Numbered from the stretch's first letter, positions 26,202-37,348 are shown. The stretch: 64,000 bases of DNA from Maea johnstoni (GCA_963942565.1 OZ012686.1:8428659-8492658); one strand, 5' to 3'. Translations and numbers: made by a program. Notes: generated by a model from the letters alone, not told the origin.

Positions 26202-27343
26202 CACTACTGTCGGCAAACGTCATGAAAAAATCGTGAAATTTCATAGATCTGTGAAAATGTCGTGAAACAGGATCGTGAAAAAAATCACAATTTTCAGATT
26301 AAAACAACATGAAATTTCCAGTGTCGTGAAAAAAGGTGAGCGTCGTGAAAATCTCCTGAAAAAGGCGAACGTCGTGAAAAAAGGTGAGTGTCATGAAAAT
26401 CAAGGTCGTGAAATATTTGATGTCGTGAAAATTTCATGAAATTGGATATGCAAATAAGGGACTCCCTCTAATACTAAGTGTAGACCCCACATATTCTCCA
26501 AACGTGAAAGACGGCATTTTGACATCTGCTCATCAAAAATGATTTTTCATTTTCCCTGCTGAGCTTTGTTCCATATATGTATAGGAAAGTTAGATGAACA
26601 TATATAGAATAGACAGGAAAGCATTTAATGAAGAATTGATTACTAAAATGTTTTTTTGAGCTCATGAATGTCAATTATTCATGTAACCACATATAGATGT
26701 CATCAAAATGTCCTTATGTTTTAAGGTTTAAAATGTTTTGAAGGTGTTTTATGAGGATATAGGCCATCAATTGAGGCAAGTGACATATTTATAACAGAAA
26801 CCTTATGGAATATAGAATAAATTCTAGACAGTGACGTGCAACAAAATAGTACATCTTGAGGTTGATTACAGGTTAATTAAAGATGTTTACCTATTTTTGT
26901 ATACAATTGTGACGACTTTTTCAAAGCAATGGAAATTCACGACATTTTGAAGACATTTTGATGGCACATTTTCATGACGTCTGATGAAAAAAGTCGTGAA
27001 AATGATTTAGTACAAATGTTTTCACGACATTTTCACGACCTTTTCACGTTCAGTGCCAGTAGTTTCACAACATTTTCATCATGCTATTTTCACGACGTCG
27101 TGAAAAATGAATCATTTTTCACGACTTTTTCATCAAGGAGCTAAATGTATTTTCACGAGAGTTTCACGACATATTTCACGACCAACATATTTTCAAGACA
27201 AATTCAGAAATCGGAAACTTTCACGACATTTTCACAGGCTTTTCACGACCCATTTTCATGATGTCCGATGAAAAAGTCGTGAAAATGATATAGTACAAAG
27301 GTATATTTTCAGAACATTTTCACGACGTTTTGCGCCAGTAGTG
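26202..27343. mobile_element. Fold-back element built of GTCGTGAAAA / TTTTCACGAC motifs
   Basis: The ends CACTACTGTCGGCAAACGTC and, read in reverse from the right, CACTACTGGCGCAAAACGTC are terminal inverted repeats. The left part carries many GTCGTGAAAA motifs and the right part many TTTTCACGAC motifs, so the 1.1-kb element can fold on itself. A central stretch (about 26460-26930) lacks the motif. There is no coding frame. The first 82 bases of this element end every tandem unit, so the array breakpoint falls inside it. The superfamily is uncertain; the flanks (TTT on both sides) do not settle it. Confidence 0.65.
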
Positions 27344-27893
27344 TTTTGGGATGCAATGGTACAGATCACCTTAATAAATTCAAAGATTCGACACGTTATT
27401 TCTTTAGGCCCTTGATATGAGGGGCAAATGTCAATTATGAGTCAAGTAAAATGCCAAGGAACTTTGTTTCCTAAAGGAATGGGATTATTATAAAGAACCA
27501 AATAGGAAAGATGAAGACAAAAATGGACACAGAAAGACTTTGATTGGGAGATTTTAACGACATTGTTATAAGCCTACGAAATATTATCATCAAAATCAGT
27601 AATTGCTTGTGGTTTTAAGTAATATCTTGATAAGGTGATCAGTATGTGGTTCAAGTGTGTTATTGTATAAGTTTAATAAGTATAGGTTTATCATCGTGAA
27701 AACCTTATACTAGCACTTTCCATGTTAATGTGCAATGGCAAAAATAAGATATTAATAAAAACACTTTTTATAAATCCCATATACTGTCTCAGCTTGTCAC
27801 TCGTTCCTGCAAAAATAGACTTGTCAACACCATTTCTTATACAGCTGGTGATACTGTTGACCTTAACAAAAACTAGGGTGACAGATAAAAATG
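27344..27893. other. Intergenic, no gene seen
   Basis: AT-rich sequence between the fold-back element and the LINE fragment, with no protein-like frame. Confidence 0.4.
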
Positions 27894-28560
27894 CTACCCT
27901 CCCATTTTCTGCATGGTCATAAAAATCTGAGAGGGATATGTCCCTACTCGGCCTTGAATTCTCTCAGAAAAAATGTTTTGAACAAAACATGGTGAATGTC
28001 CTCCGAGGTCCATATCATGTAAATCTCTCATAATTCCGTATTTCCAAATGGTGTCATATGCTTTTTCAAGGTTGAAAAGAATATGCACATTTTTTCCATT
28101 CCAAAAATCCCTCACTAACGAAAGAACTATTGTGCTTCTTGTTTTCTGGAAACCACTTTAGTGATAGGTGTAGAGGATTACAGAAACCAAACAAGATGGT
28201 CATTCTTTCCATCGTTTTACAGACACAGCTAGACAATGCTATAGGGCTGTAATTAGTTAGATCTTTGGGGTCTTTCCCTGGCTTGGCAATGCGTGTGATG
28301 GTAGCTTCTCTCCAGGAAAGTGGAAACTCCCCGGTTTCCCAAATATTGTTAAATTTTTTTAGATGGCACTGAAGAGAAGTTTCAGGAAGATGTTTTAAAA
28401 TTTGGTAGTGTATATGGTCCGGTCTGTTGGGATGCAGCACGACAGCAATCAGGATTGGAAATAGACCACAAGTTTGCATAATGCAAGGCCATGGGACTGA
28501 ACCTGCTTGAAAGGTGTGATGCAGTAAGGGAAGGAGATTGGATACTGGTGGTAAAGACAT
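27894..28560 (-). mobile_element. Decayed LINE (jockey-like) reverse transcriptase fragment
   Basis: On the minus strand the first piece reads IWETGEFPLSWREATI, then AKPGKDPKDLTNYSPIALSS and CVCKTMERM. This is the fingers region of jockey/CR1-type reverse transcriptases, which usually read PIPKPGKD..NYRPI. After a frame change it continues LFNLEKAYDTIWKYGIMRDL, the first palm motif, where F-DLEKAYDT is usual. The catalytic (F/Y)ADD box, endonuclease and 3' tail are not visible. At least two frame breaks and several substitutions at conserved sites show a dead 5'-truncated copy of about 0.67 kb. Confidence 0.8.
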
Positions 28561-30217
28561 TACAATTCTTCCTTAGACGTCACCAAAAATATGTTATGCA
28601 ATAACATACACACTTGCATTTGACGGACTGAGTCTGTCATATGCCAACATATCATACCCCTGTGTATGTACTATATCTACAGTACGGGTATGTACGTATG
28701 GTACGTATAACATTGTCCTATATGTACATACACAGCTTTCTACGGGTATGTCGTTATAGTACATACACACGGCTGTATTCGCTGTCCGTGTATGTTCACA
28801 TTGAACTATTAGACCCTGGCCATCGCTATAGCGCCGTCTATTACACCACGTCTTAACGGGTTGCTAATTACTCAACTGGTGTTTTTACTATTTTACCATT
28901 CACTTGAAAAACATGGCGGATACGAAGTGTACAGTGTAGAATTTGACTGCAATGGAATGTAAGTATCACTTTGACTGTACTTTTTAAGATTAAAATGGTG
29001 GTATGTAAGTATCACTTAAATAATTGTCGGAAGAAGAATTCTGCTCTGCTGTCTGTCGAGAGAATCCCCCTATCCAGATTTGCATCTAACTAAGTGGTTC
29101 CGAGTCTGAGAATGGATGGCCTGCATTTGCGACGTTTTGGAGCCTATTTAATTCATAATCATCTTGCCGACGGTATATAGTGTGGTCCAACGCTTATATG
29201 GACTAGTGGCTGTGATGGAGATCACTTTGCTTGCCGTTATATTGTCAAACCGCTCTGAAGGAACCGCGTCGGGTACCGCCATGACTAGCATGAGGATGAG
29301 CAATGTCATCGTGATGATTGTACATTTGTGTCTCTCCCACAAAAACGGCACGGAAAATTTTCCTTCTAAAGGTGGATTAGGCAAGATAAATATATTCTCT
29401 GAATATGACCATGCCGTTTTTATGACCCGTTTTCGTTTTGGAGATATATGGTGCTGAAGTTGCCAATCCCCTCTCGTTTTGAAATGCCACCATATCAAAT
29501 TAAAAATGTATGGAAAGGCACTTTCACCATTTCAGCCCGGAACAAGGATTTGCATACTGCCATTCATTTTTAAGGGTTACCCAGTCAGTGCCTGTCACAA
29601 TATAGGATAAGTGCCAGCATATTTCACTTGAGGGAACCATTTGCTGCTAGAAGTTGGATGGTTCTTTACTTCCGATTGCAATTTCCAATCACATATAATT
29701 TTAGCATTTGTTTTTCAAAATTTTCCATTTTTGTCTCATTTGTACATGATAGTTGTTCATGCACATACAAAATTAGAATATTATATATATATATCAGAAA
29801 CTCACATAATTACAAATGTGACATCATGAATATCAGTCACAAAATGGGATTTCAGCCAAAAACAGGAAAATGGATCCTGGGAAAGTCCCTGGTTGCACTC
29901 CTTGCCAGTGCATGTGATACCCATTCTTCTTCTTCTTCTACTACTACTGCTACTAGCAATCGGGAAAGCAGACCACCCCAACTTGCCCTGTTGTGGCAAG
30001 TAAAAATGTTTGGATGGAGGATGCTCATTGTTGTTTACTGCTTTGTTAGGACATCAATCCTTCACAGGGATAGTGTTCGTTGGCACTAGCCGCTGAACTT
30101 TGTGACTTCAGAAGTGTTTGGCTTCTGTAAAAATTCAATTGATACTGAAAATATATGGTGGGAAAACCGCTAACAACTAGGGGATAGAGTGGCTGGGCAA
30201 GTAGAAGTGCTGGCAGG
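28561..30217. other. Non-genic stretch with repeat fragments
   Basis: A run of GTATGTAC-type palindromes lies at about 28655-28800. Pieces of the CTA-microsatellite-linked repeat occur at about 29565-29615 (GGATAAGTGCCAGC) and 29900-29955. An ATG with good context at 28913 opens only eight codons. Near 28966 and 29005 two GTAAGTATCACTT copies mark a small duplication. No gene can be supported. Confidence 0.35.
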
Positions 30218-30620
30218 TAGGGTTGTCATTGGTAAGAATTTTTTAACGATTCGATAATCGATAAATAACTTGATTCATATCAACTTCATTGGAGTGCAGA
30301 TACCTGCTGCACCTACTAATGGGGATCTCCCCCAGCTGAGTTTGACTATCATTCACTTGCAGCATGGAATTGTGGATTGACCTTGTGACCCCCCACACAA
30401 ACACATATTATATGTGTGAATTCGGTTATAAATGGAATGGAAGCGCATGTTAGGGGTGGGGACTGCATGCTGTTCAAGTTGTGTTTTCCTAAAAATAAAG
30501 TTTATTTACCTAATTTGCATATGACATTATGAGTCAATATCTTAGGCCTTCTTCGATATCGATAATCGGGAAGTTTCTTTTGTTGTTTTATCGATATGGG
30601 CCATATCGATGACAGCCCTA
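30218..30620. mobile_element. hAT-like MITE
   Basis: The left end TAGGGTTGTCATTGG and the right end CGATGACAGCCCTA are inverted repeats. The flanks CTGGCAGG and CTGGCACA look like an 8-base target duplication with two mismatches, as expected for hAT. The interior near each end has ATCGAT/ATCGATA palindromes. There is no transposase. Confidence 0.6.
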
Positions 30621-30689
30621 CTGGCACAGCAAGTAAACTTTAGGGTCAGCTTGGCAAGTTATGAAGTAACCTTTTAGAGGGCATGTTGC

Positions 30690-31640
30690 ACCCTGTATTA
30701 CTACTACTACTACTTTTATTATAAAATAATTATCATCATTATTTCTTTCATTCTTTTTTGTTGTTGTTGTTGTCCTTCTTCCTGTTCTTTAGTAGAGCAA
30801 GACCCAGTATTTTTCTAATTTTCATTGTTTAATTTCGATTAAATCGAACATGTCAAACAGTGTTCGCTTAGTATAATCGGAGGCCTCAAACGAACGCTGT
30901 TCGGTATGGTGGAACAATCGGACAAGCACTAACTACTACTACTGCTACTACTACTTCTACTACTTGTACCATTATTATGGGGATGTTGATTATTATTACC
31001 TTTATTTATCCACTTTCTTATTGTTACTGTTCTTGTCAGTATATGCCATTACTTTATGCACTACTACTACTGTTATTATTATTATTATTATTTTTGTTGT
31101 TATTGTTCCTTTAAATCGTGTTGTTTTACTCAGGGGTTTTCCTATAATTTGCCAACCGCCAGTCATTTTGATGGGTTCCCCAGTAAGTGCCTTTCACCAT
31201 AAGGGATAAGTCAGTGCCAGCTACTACTACTACTACTCCTCCTCCTACTACAACTACTACTACTACTACTTTCATTATAAAAATAGTTATCATCATTATT
31301 CCTTTCATTGTTATTGTTGTTCCTCTTCATCTTCTTCTTGCCAGTGGATGTGATACCCCTTACCTACTACTACCACCACTACTACTACTGTTATTATTAT
31401 TGTTGTTGTTGTTGTTGTTTTCTTGCCAGTGCAAGTGACCCCCTTACTGCTACTACTACCACTACGATAACTAACTACTACTACTACTGCTGCTGCTGCT
31501 ACTATATATTATTATTATCATTATTATTATTATCATTATTATTTTTATTATTCCTTTCATTCTACCTGTTGTGCTCCTTTTTTCTACTTTTTTTCCTTTT
31601 TCTTGCCAGTGCATGTTATCAGCATTACCTATTTTCTTCT
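30690..31640. repeat. Composite microsatellite region, (CTA)n / (ATT)n with a conserved dispersed repeat
   Basis: Tracts of CTA and ATT/TTG trinucleotides are broken by blocks that recur elsewhere in the window. ATTTTGATGGGTTCC plus GGGATAAGTCAGTGCCAGC occurs at 31170 and again at 39874. GCTGTTCTTGTCA followed by ATGC.AT.CCC occurs near 31025, 35890 and 37826. The blocks look like a dispersed repeat whose ends are microsatellites. Open frames here are low-complexity artefacts. Confidence 0.7.
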
Positions 31641-31906
31641 CTTATCCATGCCTTCCGCAGTCATTTTCTTCCCATATTCCAATATATCGAGGGCATTTAA
31701 TAATGTTTAATGTGGGATGGGGAGGACCAAAAGCAAACAAAAACAGATTTGTGAACAACAAATATATACATGTACTTTTATTGATAGTGCATGCAAAATG
31801 GTTCATAGAGACACTAGGCTACATTTCTAGCTGTGTTCTGCAAATTCTATGCAGTCCATTTTGAATTGGACTCATAATAGTTGAAACTTTTTTTGTTATA
31901 TTTCAG

Positions 31907-31945
31907 CACCAAGATACTCAGTGATGAGATGAATAGCTGCTTCTA
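31907..31945 (+). pseudogene. Possible host exon interrupted by a fold-back element
   Basis: A good acceptor (TTTTTTGTTATATTTCAG) is followed by an open stretch reading TKILSDEMNSCF. The fold-back element at 31946-33013 then interrupts it, and after the element the frame resumes at 33016 as YASYYQI, with a possible donor GTATAT at 33036. The join phase does not match the candidate exon at 33667 in this simple model. The protein is not recognised. It may be a chance open stretch. Confidence 0.2.
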
Positions 31946-33013
31946 TGGAACGCCCAGTGTGCCAAAACTACATGTTTCTGAAACATGTGAGATGTTTCTG
32001 AAACATGTGAGATGTTTAGGAGACATCACGATATTTCGCAAACATCTTACATGTTTACAAGATATCTCTTAATTTTTTGAAGTGATATCACCTAATTTGT
32101 TTAGAATGGCTTTAGTCATTCTGGGGCATTTTGGACCTATAACTGAACTAACCACATTATGCCCACTCTCACCATTTTCCTAGTTATACTGCGCGCATTA
32201 CGTCATCTTGGCAATGCACGTGCAGTTTCCCGCCATCTCCGTACAGCTAGCACGAGGCGGGAAGGTCTCTCGGTCTACTCGCAAACATCTCTCTTATTTA
32301 ATGGATATCTCTCAAATATAGTTTTGGCACAATGGCGTCAGGTCCGCCTGGCGTGTCAAAACCACATATTTCTGAAACATCTGAGATGTTTACGAAACAT
32401 CTCTGACTTCGAGAGATATCACCTAATTCATTTTGGTGATAGCGCGATATCACATAATTCAGAGATATTTCCTAAACATCTCTGAATTATGTGATATCAT
32501 GATATCACCTAAATGTGAGTGATATCACTTAAATACAAGATGTTTCTTAAACATGTACATGTTTCCGAAACATCTTGCATTTAAGTGATATCTCTTTTAG
32601 TGCCTGATGTATCCAAAAGGGTACTGTCCGAGATATCACGTAAATGAGTGATGTTTCAGAAACATGTACATGTTTAAGAAACATCTCACAATTAGGTGAT
32701 ATCACTCAAGTGGTACTGTGATATCACTAAAACATGTACATGTTTAGGAAACATCTCTCAATTAAGTGATATCACGAGTGATATCACTTAAATGAGAGAT
32801 GTTTCTTAAATATCTCTGACTTTATTGATGATTTCTGTCAGACATATCTAGTAATCCGCGATGTTTCTGAAACATCTCTCATGTTTAGGAGATATCTCTG
32901 CATTTAGGTGATATCTCATAAATATGGCGAATGATGTTTAGGAAACATGTACATGTTTCCTAAACATCTCACATGTTTCAGAAACATGTGGTTTTGGCAC
33001 ACTGGGCGTTCCA
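31946..33013. mobile_element. Fold-back element built of GATATCAC and AAACATGT motifs, TA duplication
   Basis: The ends TGGAACGCCCAGTGTGCC and GGCACACTGGGCGTTCCA are exact inverted repeats flanked by TA on both sides; the inverted match continues about 65 bases inward with few mismatches. Nearly all of the 1068 bases are made of short palindromic units: TGATATCA, ATGTTTC(T)GAAACAT, ACATGTACATGT and GAGATATCTC types. A unique GC-richer block sits at about 32160-32345. There is no coding frame. TA duplication suggests Tc1/mariner-type mobilisation. Confidence 0.75.
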
Positions 33014-33015
33014 TA

Positions 33016-33666
33016 TGCTTCTTATTATCAGATAAGTATATTTTCACAACTCCCCATTAATAATCACCAACCACGAAGAGTGCTATCTTGGTTGCAATCA
33101 GTAACGGTTACCCTGATTAGAAGTTACCAGCATGTTTGATCACACTCGCGTGTGCGAGTTGTCTTCATCGTAATTGAACTCAGTACCAGCAGAGGCCGCG
33201 AAGGCTCTTCATGTTGAATGACAAGCTATCATATTAGTGTGTTGAACGATTAAAGAATAGTGATCCAATATCCAAATGATAGTGCGCAGTTTAATAAATG
33301 CGGACTCCATGGGTGCGCCAAGTACGCATTAATTAAACTGCCGCAATATAAACACGGTATACAGTATATAAACAGCTGTTTGAAATTATGATCATTTCAA
33401 TGCACAATACAATCCATATTTCTATTTACATATAGGTTTACAGCAAATTCACCTAGTTTATAAGAATATCCACAAAGAACAATTTAGCATTTTCAACATA
33501 TATTTCCGTAATTCAATTAGAAGGAAATCTGAAGAAAAAAATCCAATTCTTTCATTACTTGTCAAACCAATAGGGCAAAAAATGTATTTGCACATATTTG
33601 TTTGTTTTCTATGAACTTACTGAATGGTAGAGAGCTTAGAAGATTTGTTTATTTTTTGTTTTTCAG
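33016..33666. other. Non-genic stretch, no gene seen
   Basis: AT-rich sequence between the fold-back element and the candidate exon at 33667. No repeats or coding signal are recognised beyond the possible exon remainder at 33016-33035. Confidence 0.35.
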
Positions 33667-33730
33667 ATACCTGGTTGACTTTGCAAAGGAGAAAGTGGCT
33701 TTCCTGAATAGCAATCAAAAGAGCAAATAT
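33667..33730 (+). CDS. Possible internal exon of an unrecognised gene
   Basis: The acceptor TTTTTTGTTTTTCAG and the donor GTATGT bound 64 bases open in only one frame, reading YLVDFAKEKVAFLNSNQKSKY. The composition is protein-like. No flanking exons could be joined with confidence; the nearest candidate upstream (31907) is broken by an element. The gene identity is unknown. Confidence 0.3.
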
Positions 33731-34486
33731 GTATGTCCAGTTTATTTTTACTTATAAATTTACAATGTATTCCTTAGGTATCACCCACCACTTGGTATAT
33801 CCCCTACTCATTGTGTCTGGAGGTTTGGGGGTCTTTAGTCTATCTTTAGCACAATTCCCATTTTTGTTTTTTTCTTGGATATTATTTTAGCCATAGGTCA
33901 TGGTTCAACTTTTGTTGGTTTTAGGAGCCAAATCACCCTAGATTTGTGTTCGGGCCCCTAAAAAAATGGCTGTTAGGAGCCAAAAATCCCAATTAACACC
34001 AATGTAATTTGGTTGCCAATTGATTTGTTGTTCGGGCTTCTAGCTCAAAATCTTATGGTTGACCCCTGCATAGGTGCTATATTTAATTCTCCTCTTTGTC
34101 TCTAGGGGGGGGGGGGGGGGGGGGGGGGTGAGTGAATGGGGTTTTACATTGTTCTAGCACAAAGTAGGTCATCACAACTGTAGGGGGAGCTATGAGAACC
34201 TATTAGTAAAATAGCAACCTTGTCTTTCAGGAAATTGGTTCTACCTCTATATAGGGCCTATATCCTCAGTATTACTGTTGCAATGCACTAGCTGGCTTTG
34301 CCCTTAATGCAACAGCAGATTTAACTTGGACAGTTCATCCAGGTCTAGGCTCCACTAGGAGCTAGCCAAGCCAGCTGCTTATCTGTTACAGTCCTTATCC
34401 TAACATCCGTCTGGACATTACATTGTCAAGAGACATTCAGCACTAGAAACAAGCGAACTTTGCCCTGTATCCTGATACATGCTTAT
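33731..34486. other. Non-genic; poly-G run and hAT-like debris
   Basis: A run of 24 G lies at 34105-34128. At about 33895-34075 there is a weak inverted-repeat piece ending GGTTGACCCCTG, of hAT-like style. No gene. Confidence 0.4.
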
Positions 34487-34862
34487 CAGGGCTCAACACT
34501 TACTGAAAAGTCTACCTGTCATTTTTACCTGCCCATCACAAGTTTTGCCTGTTCTACACAATTTTGTTTTTGATGGCCAAATGCATTTCCCTATTATGTT
34601 TAGCCTTCAATAACAAAATCTATAAATAAAAGGTGGCACCCTACCCCTTTGTTGATTATATGAATGTGTATGTTTCTTACATTCTTTCATAGGTTGACTT
34701 TAAAATGGAATGCATATCTGTTCCTAACATTGAGTAGGGGTTTGTCTGCAATTGGCGCCTGTCCTGTAGGGCAAGTAACATCATGTTTTCAGCTCATTTT
34801 ACCTGTCCTACTTAGATTTTACCTGCAGAGGGCAGGCAGGCAGGCCTTGGTGTCGAGCCCTG
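34487..34862. mobile_element. hAT-like non-autonomous element (CAGGGCTC family)
   Basis: The left end CAGGGCTCAACACTTAC and the right end GGTGTCGAGCCCTG are inverted repeats. The flanks CTTAT and GTTAT suggest a 5-base duplication with one change. The interior near the ends repeats TACCTG / CAGGCAGG. There is no transposase. Confidence 0.55.
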
Positions 34863-35145
34863 GTTATGCAATGGAGATTATGATTTCTCAGCATGCTTTT
34901 CATACTGAGAACAAAACATAAATAAATAATGTTAGTATGGAATAAAACATGTTTAAAGTGGTCTCCTCTTTATAGGATTCATACTTTTGTATCATACAAA
35001 ATAACTCAGGTCTGAATTAAAGAATGGTTTGTTTGGGGTTAGAGAGGTGAAGGACAATAGTTAGGGTACTTTATTTCACTTCTGATATGGAACCATTAAA
35101 CCAGTGCTATTCAGCAGGTAGAAAATTGTGATTTTCATCATCTTT

Positions 35146-35653
35146 CAGTGCTCGACAATAAGGGTAGCCCGATAGCCCGGGGCTAGTTTGCTGAGGCCCA
35201 GGGCTAGTTGAACTACATTGATATAGCCCAAAGGGGCTAGCTATATTTGCTGACTGTAATATAATCCTACCTTCCTTGCTTAAATCTCAGCAGAAAATGA
35301 CCAGGAAAGATTTTTTCTGGTGAGATTAGACTCGCAATGTCAGTGTCACCTTGTCATCAATTACATCCATGCGTATACTGGCCTCTTGTGTCATAAGTCG
35401 TAGCTAGTCCTGACTATGTGTGGAAACATCTCTGATTTTACTGATCATCAGTTGGCCATAAGAAGTGATGATCAGTCCTGCAAATTTTGACGGATTCCAA
35501 ACACTAGTTATTTTAGTGCACCCAAGCAAAATACAACATAAGTAGCAAAAATACAAAGAAAATCAGGGCTAGAAAAATTTGGGCAGGGTTAGTAAATTTT
35601 CTGTCGACTAGTCCTGATGGGCTAGTTAAAATTTTGGTAATTGTTGAGCCCTG
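35146..35653. mobile_element. hAT-like non-autonomous element, short form with 5-base duplication
   Basis: The ends CAGTGCTCGACAATA and TTGTTGAGCCCTG are inverted repeats flanked by an exact TCTTT on both sides. Subterminal GGGCTAG / CTAGCCC motifs occur on both arms. Its left about 170 and right about 200 bases match the ends of the 1.86-kb element at 37902, so it is an internally deleted relative. Confidence 0.65.
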
Positions 35654-35709
35654 TCTTTCTGCATTGCCAATGATTGGGAAGAAGTTTATGGGTAAAGAAT
35701 TATGGCAGG

Positions 35710-35963
35710 ATTGCTACTACTACTACTTCTTCCTCTACTACTACTACTACTACTGTTATTGTTATTATTATTGTTCATTTTCTTGCCATTGCATATGACT
35801 CTCTTACTACTACTACTACTACTACTACTACTTGTATCATTATTATGGGGATGATTATTATTACCATTATTTTTCCACTTTCTTTTTGTTGCTGTTCTTA
35901 TCAATACATGCTATCCCCCATAATCATTACTTTATACTACTACTACTACTACTTCTACTGTTA

Positions 35964-36003
<40 letters not shown>
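35710..36003. repeat. (CTA)n / (ATT)n microsatellite block
   Basis: Trinucleotide CTA and ATT tracts with the shared GCTGTTCTTATCA block near 35890, as in the region at 30690. It abuts the hAT-like element at 35146. Confidence 0.8.
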
Positions 36004-37098
36004 ATGTCACTGCAGCCAGGTTGCATAGCAACATAGGCTAGACAAGATGGCCATTGTCTACAGCAACAGAACAGCTAGGATCCCTTTTCACACATTCTGG
36101 TGTCTTTCATTACTCCACTTGGCAATTTAATTAGTAGATAAGAAGCAATAACGGTCTAATGTGCTGACAGCCAGAGACAAGCCTATGGTGCACTTTTGAC
36201 CCTGCACATTTTTGTATACTTTTCACTCTCATGATTGCTAAGGGTCTGACTTGTATGTATTTTGTCATCACCAAAAGTCACATTTTTTGTCTGGGGTGTC
36301 AGCCTGTGTGCATCATAACAGGTATTGATATTACTAGGCTACTACTGCCAGTAGGTTAACAAATCGCAAGCTTTTCCTGCTTCCTATAAAACTGAACCAG
36401 AAAAATATTGTGTTCATGAGATGAAGGATATGCCTGTCTGAATTTCATTTTTGTGTGATTTCACAAAATATGGTTATATTTAGGATGAAAGTCAGGCATT
36501 TGATATTCTGCCTATTTACCAGGCATTAATTCCAAACAAAAACTGAAGTTTATTCATATTTTTATGAAAATGTCTCAATACTATGTTATGATTTCTTTTC
36601 ACTTCTTGAAATGAACAAACCTGGGCAAAATAAATAGATCTTTTTCAAACATGTTAGACAACTATTTGTCCCCTCAAACACAGCGTTGTTGCAGGTTGTA
36701 ACCTGATCCCCACTGCAAGCGAGTCACTGTGCTGTCATGCCTGCTATAAACTGGCACCTGGCACACTCCCCCCCCCCCCCCCCTCTTTGCCCTCAATGTC
36801 CGACCCCCCCCCTTTGTGAGATGGATCTCATGGATTTCCCCCTTACCCAAGTGTAAGGGGAGTCAGCCTGCTTTATCAGAATTTTAATGCCTTAATGTGT
36901 TTGGATTGTAGATAAAGTTACCACTGGCTAAGGTGGAATAGCTCCTCCCAACAGCATCGTTTCCACAGACTGGAGGGTAAGGTCAAGAAACCAGTGACTG
37001 GACAACTACCCCTTGTTCCTGTGAAAGTTACTCCAACTGATATGGGAATTATTCCCATTCTACTTTCAATGACTTTGTACATCCCTTGTTACACTTCC
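36004..37098. other. Intergenic, no gene seen
   Basis: Mixed AT-rich sequence with a C run at 36768-36783. No coding signal. Confidence 0.4.
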
Positions 37099-37114
37099 TT
37101 AGTAATCACTGGGG

Positions 37115-37348
37115 GCCTGCTCTGACGGCCGTGTGGTCTAAGGCGCCGCCACTGACTCCACGCTGTCTTTCACCACTACCTGGGTTCGAATCCCGGCCTG
37201 GGTATGTGAGAAAGTTGCCAGTGACTTGGGGCTAGGCGGTGGTTTTCGCCGGGTACTCCGGTTTCCTCCACTACTTACAACTGGCTAATCATTAATTAGC
37301 CATAATTGGCATAAATGTGACGAAAAACAAAATTCAAATTCAAAAAAA
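37115..37348 (+). repeat. Complete tRNA-derived SINE with 16-base target duplication
   Basis: Best copy of the main SINE family in the window. The A box region is GGCCGTGTGGTCTAAGGCG and the B box GGTTCGAATCCCGG. The body contains AAAGTTGCCAGTGACTTGG, GGCGGTGGTTTTCGCC and GGGTACTCCGGTTTCCTCC. The tail is short and A-rich (AATTCAAATTCAAAAAAA). Both sides carry TTAGTAATCACTGGGG (37099-37114 and 37349-37364), a clear target duplication made by LINE machinery. The head derives from a tRNA but is not a tRNA gene. Confidence 0.9.

Larger units (their letters stand above)
20333..26284. repeat. Tandem array unit 3 (5952 bases)
   Basis: Nearly identical to units 1 and 2, with a few private changes: a substitution near 21870, a 10-base deletion near 22806, a longer G run near 22388 and a TTTAT interruption in the TA tract near 23425. 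At 26284 the sequence continues into the complete CGTGAAA fold-back element instead of another unit, which fixes the right breakpoint. Confidence 0.9.

Noticed and set aside
5643-26284. Assembly duplication instead of a real tandem array
   Set aside because: Not excluded, but private differences (TA lengths, a 10-base deletion, substitutions) and the distinct unit 0 argue for real copies.
26202-27343. Possible CRISPR-like array because of the repeated 10-base motif
   Set aside because: Motifs are irregularly spaced, occur in both orientations and are bounded by terminal inverted repeats in animal DNA.
28913-28960. ATG in good context followed by GTAAGT donor
   Set aside because: The frame stops after eight codons; no joining exon found.
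29148-29498. Overlapping plus and minus frames of about 100 codons, with a THAP-like start at 28994
   Set aside because: Only the first few residues resemble a THAP zinc finger; the spacing of Cys and His fails and the frame breaks.
29628-30089. 153-codon plus-strand frame
   Set aside because: Runs through repeat blocks and a CTA tract; no domain.
37115-37200. Possible tRNA gene
   Set aside because: A and B boxes are present but the cloverleaf arms do not close, and the unit is a SINE with a target duplication.
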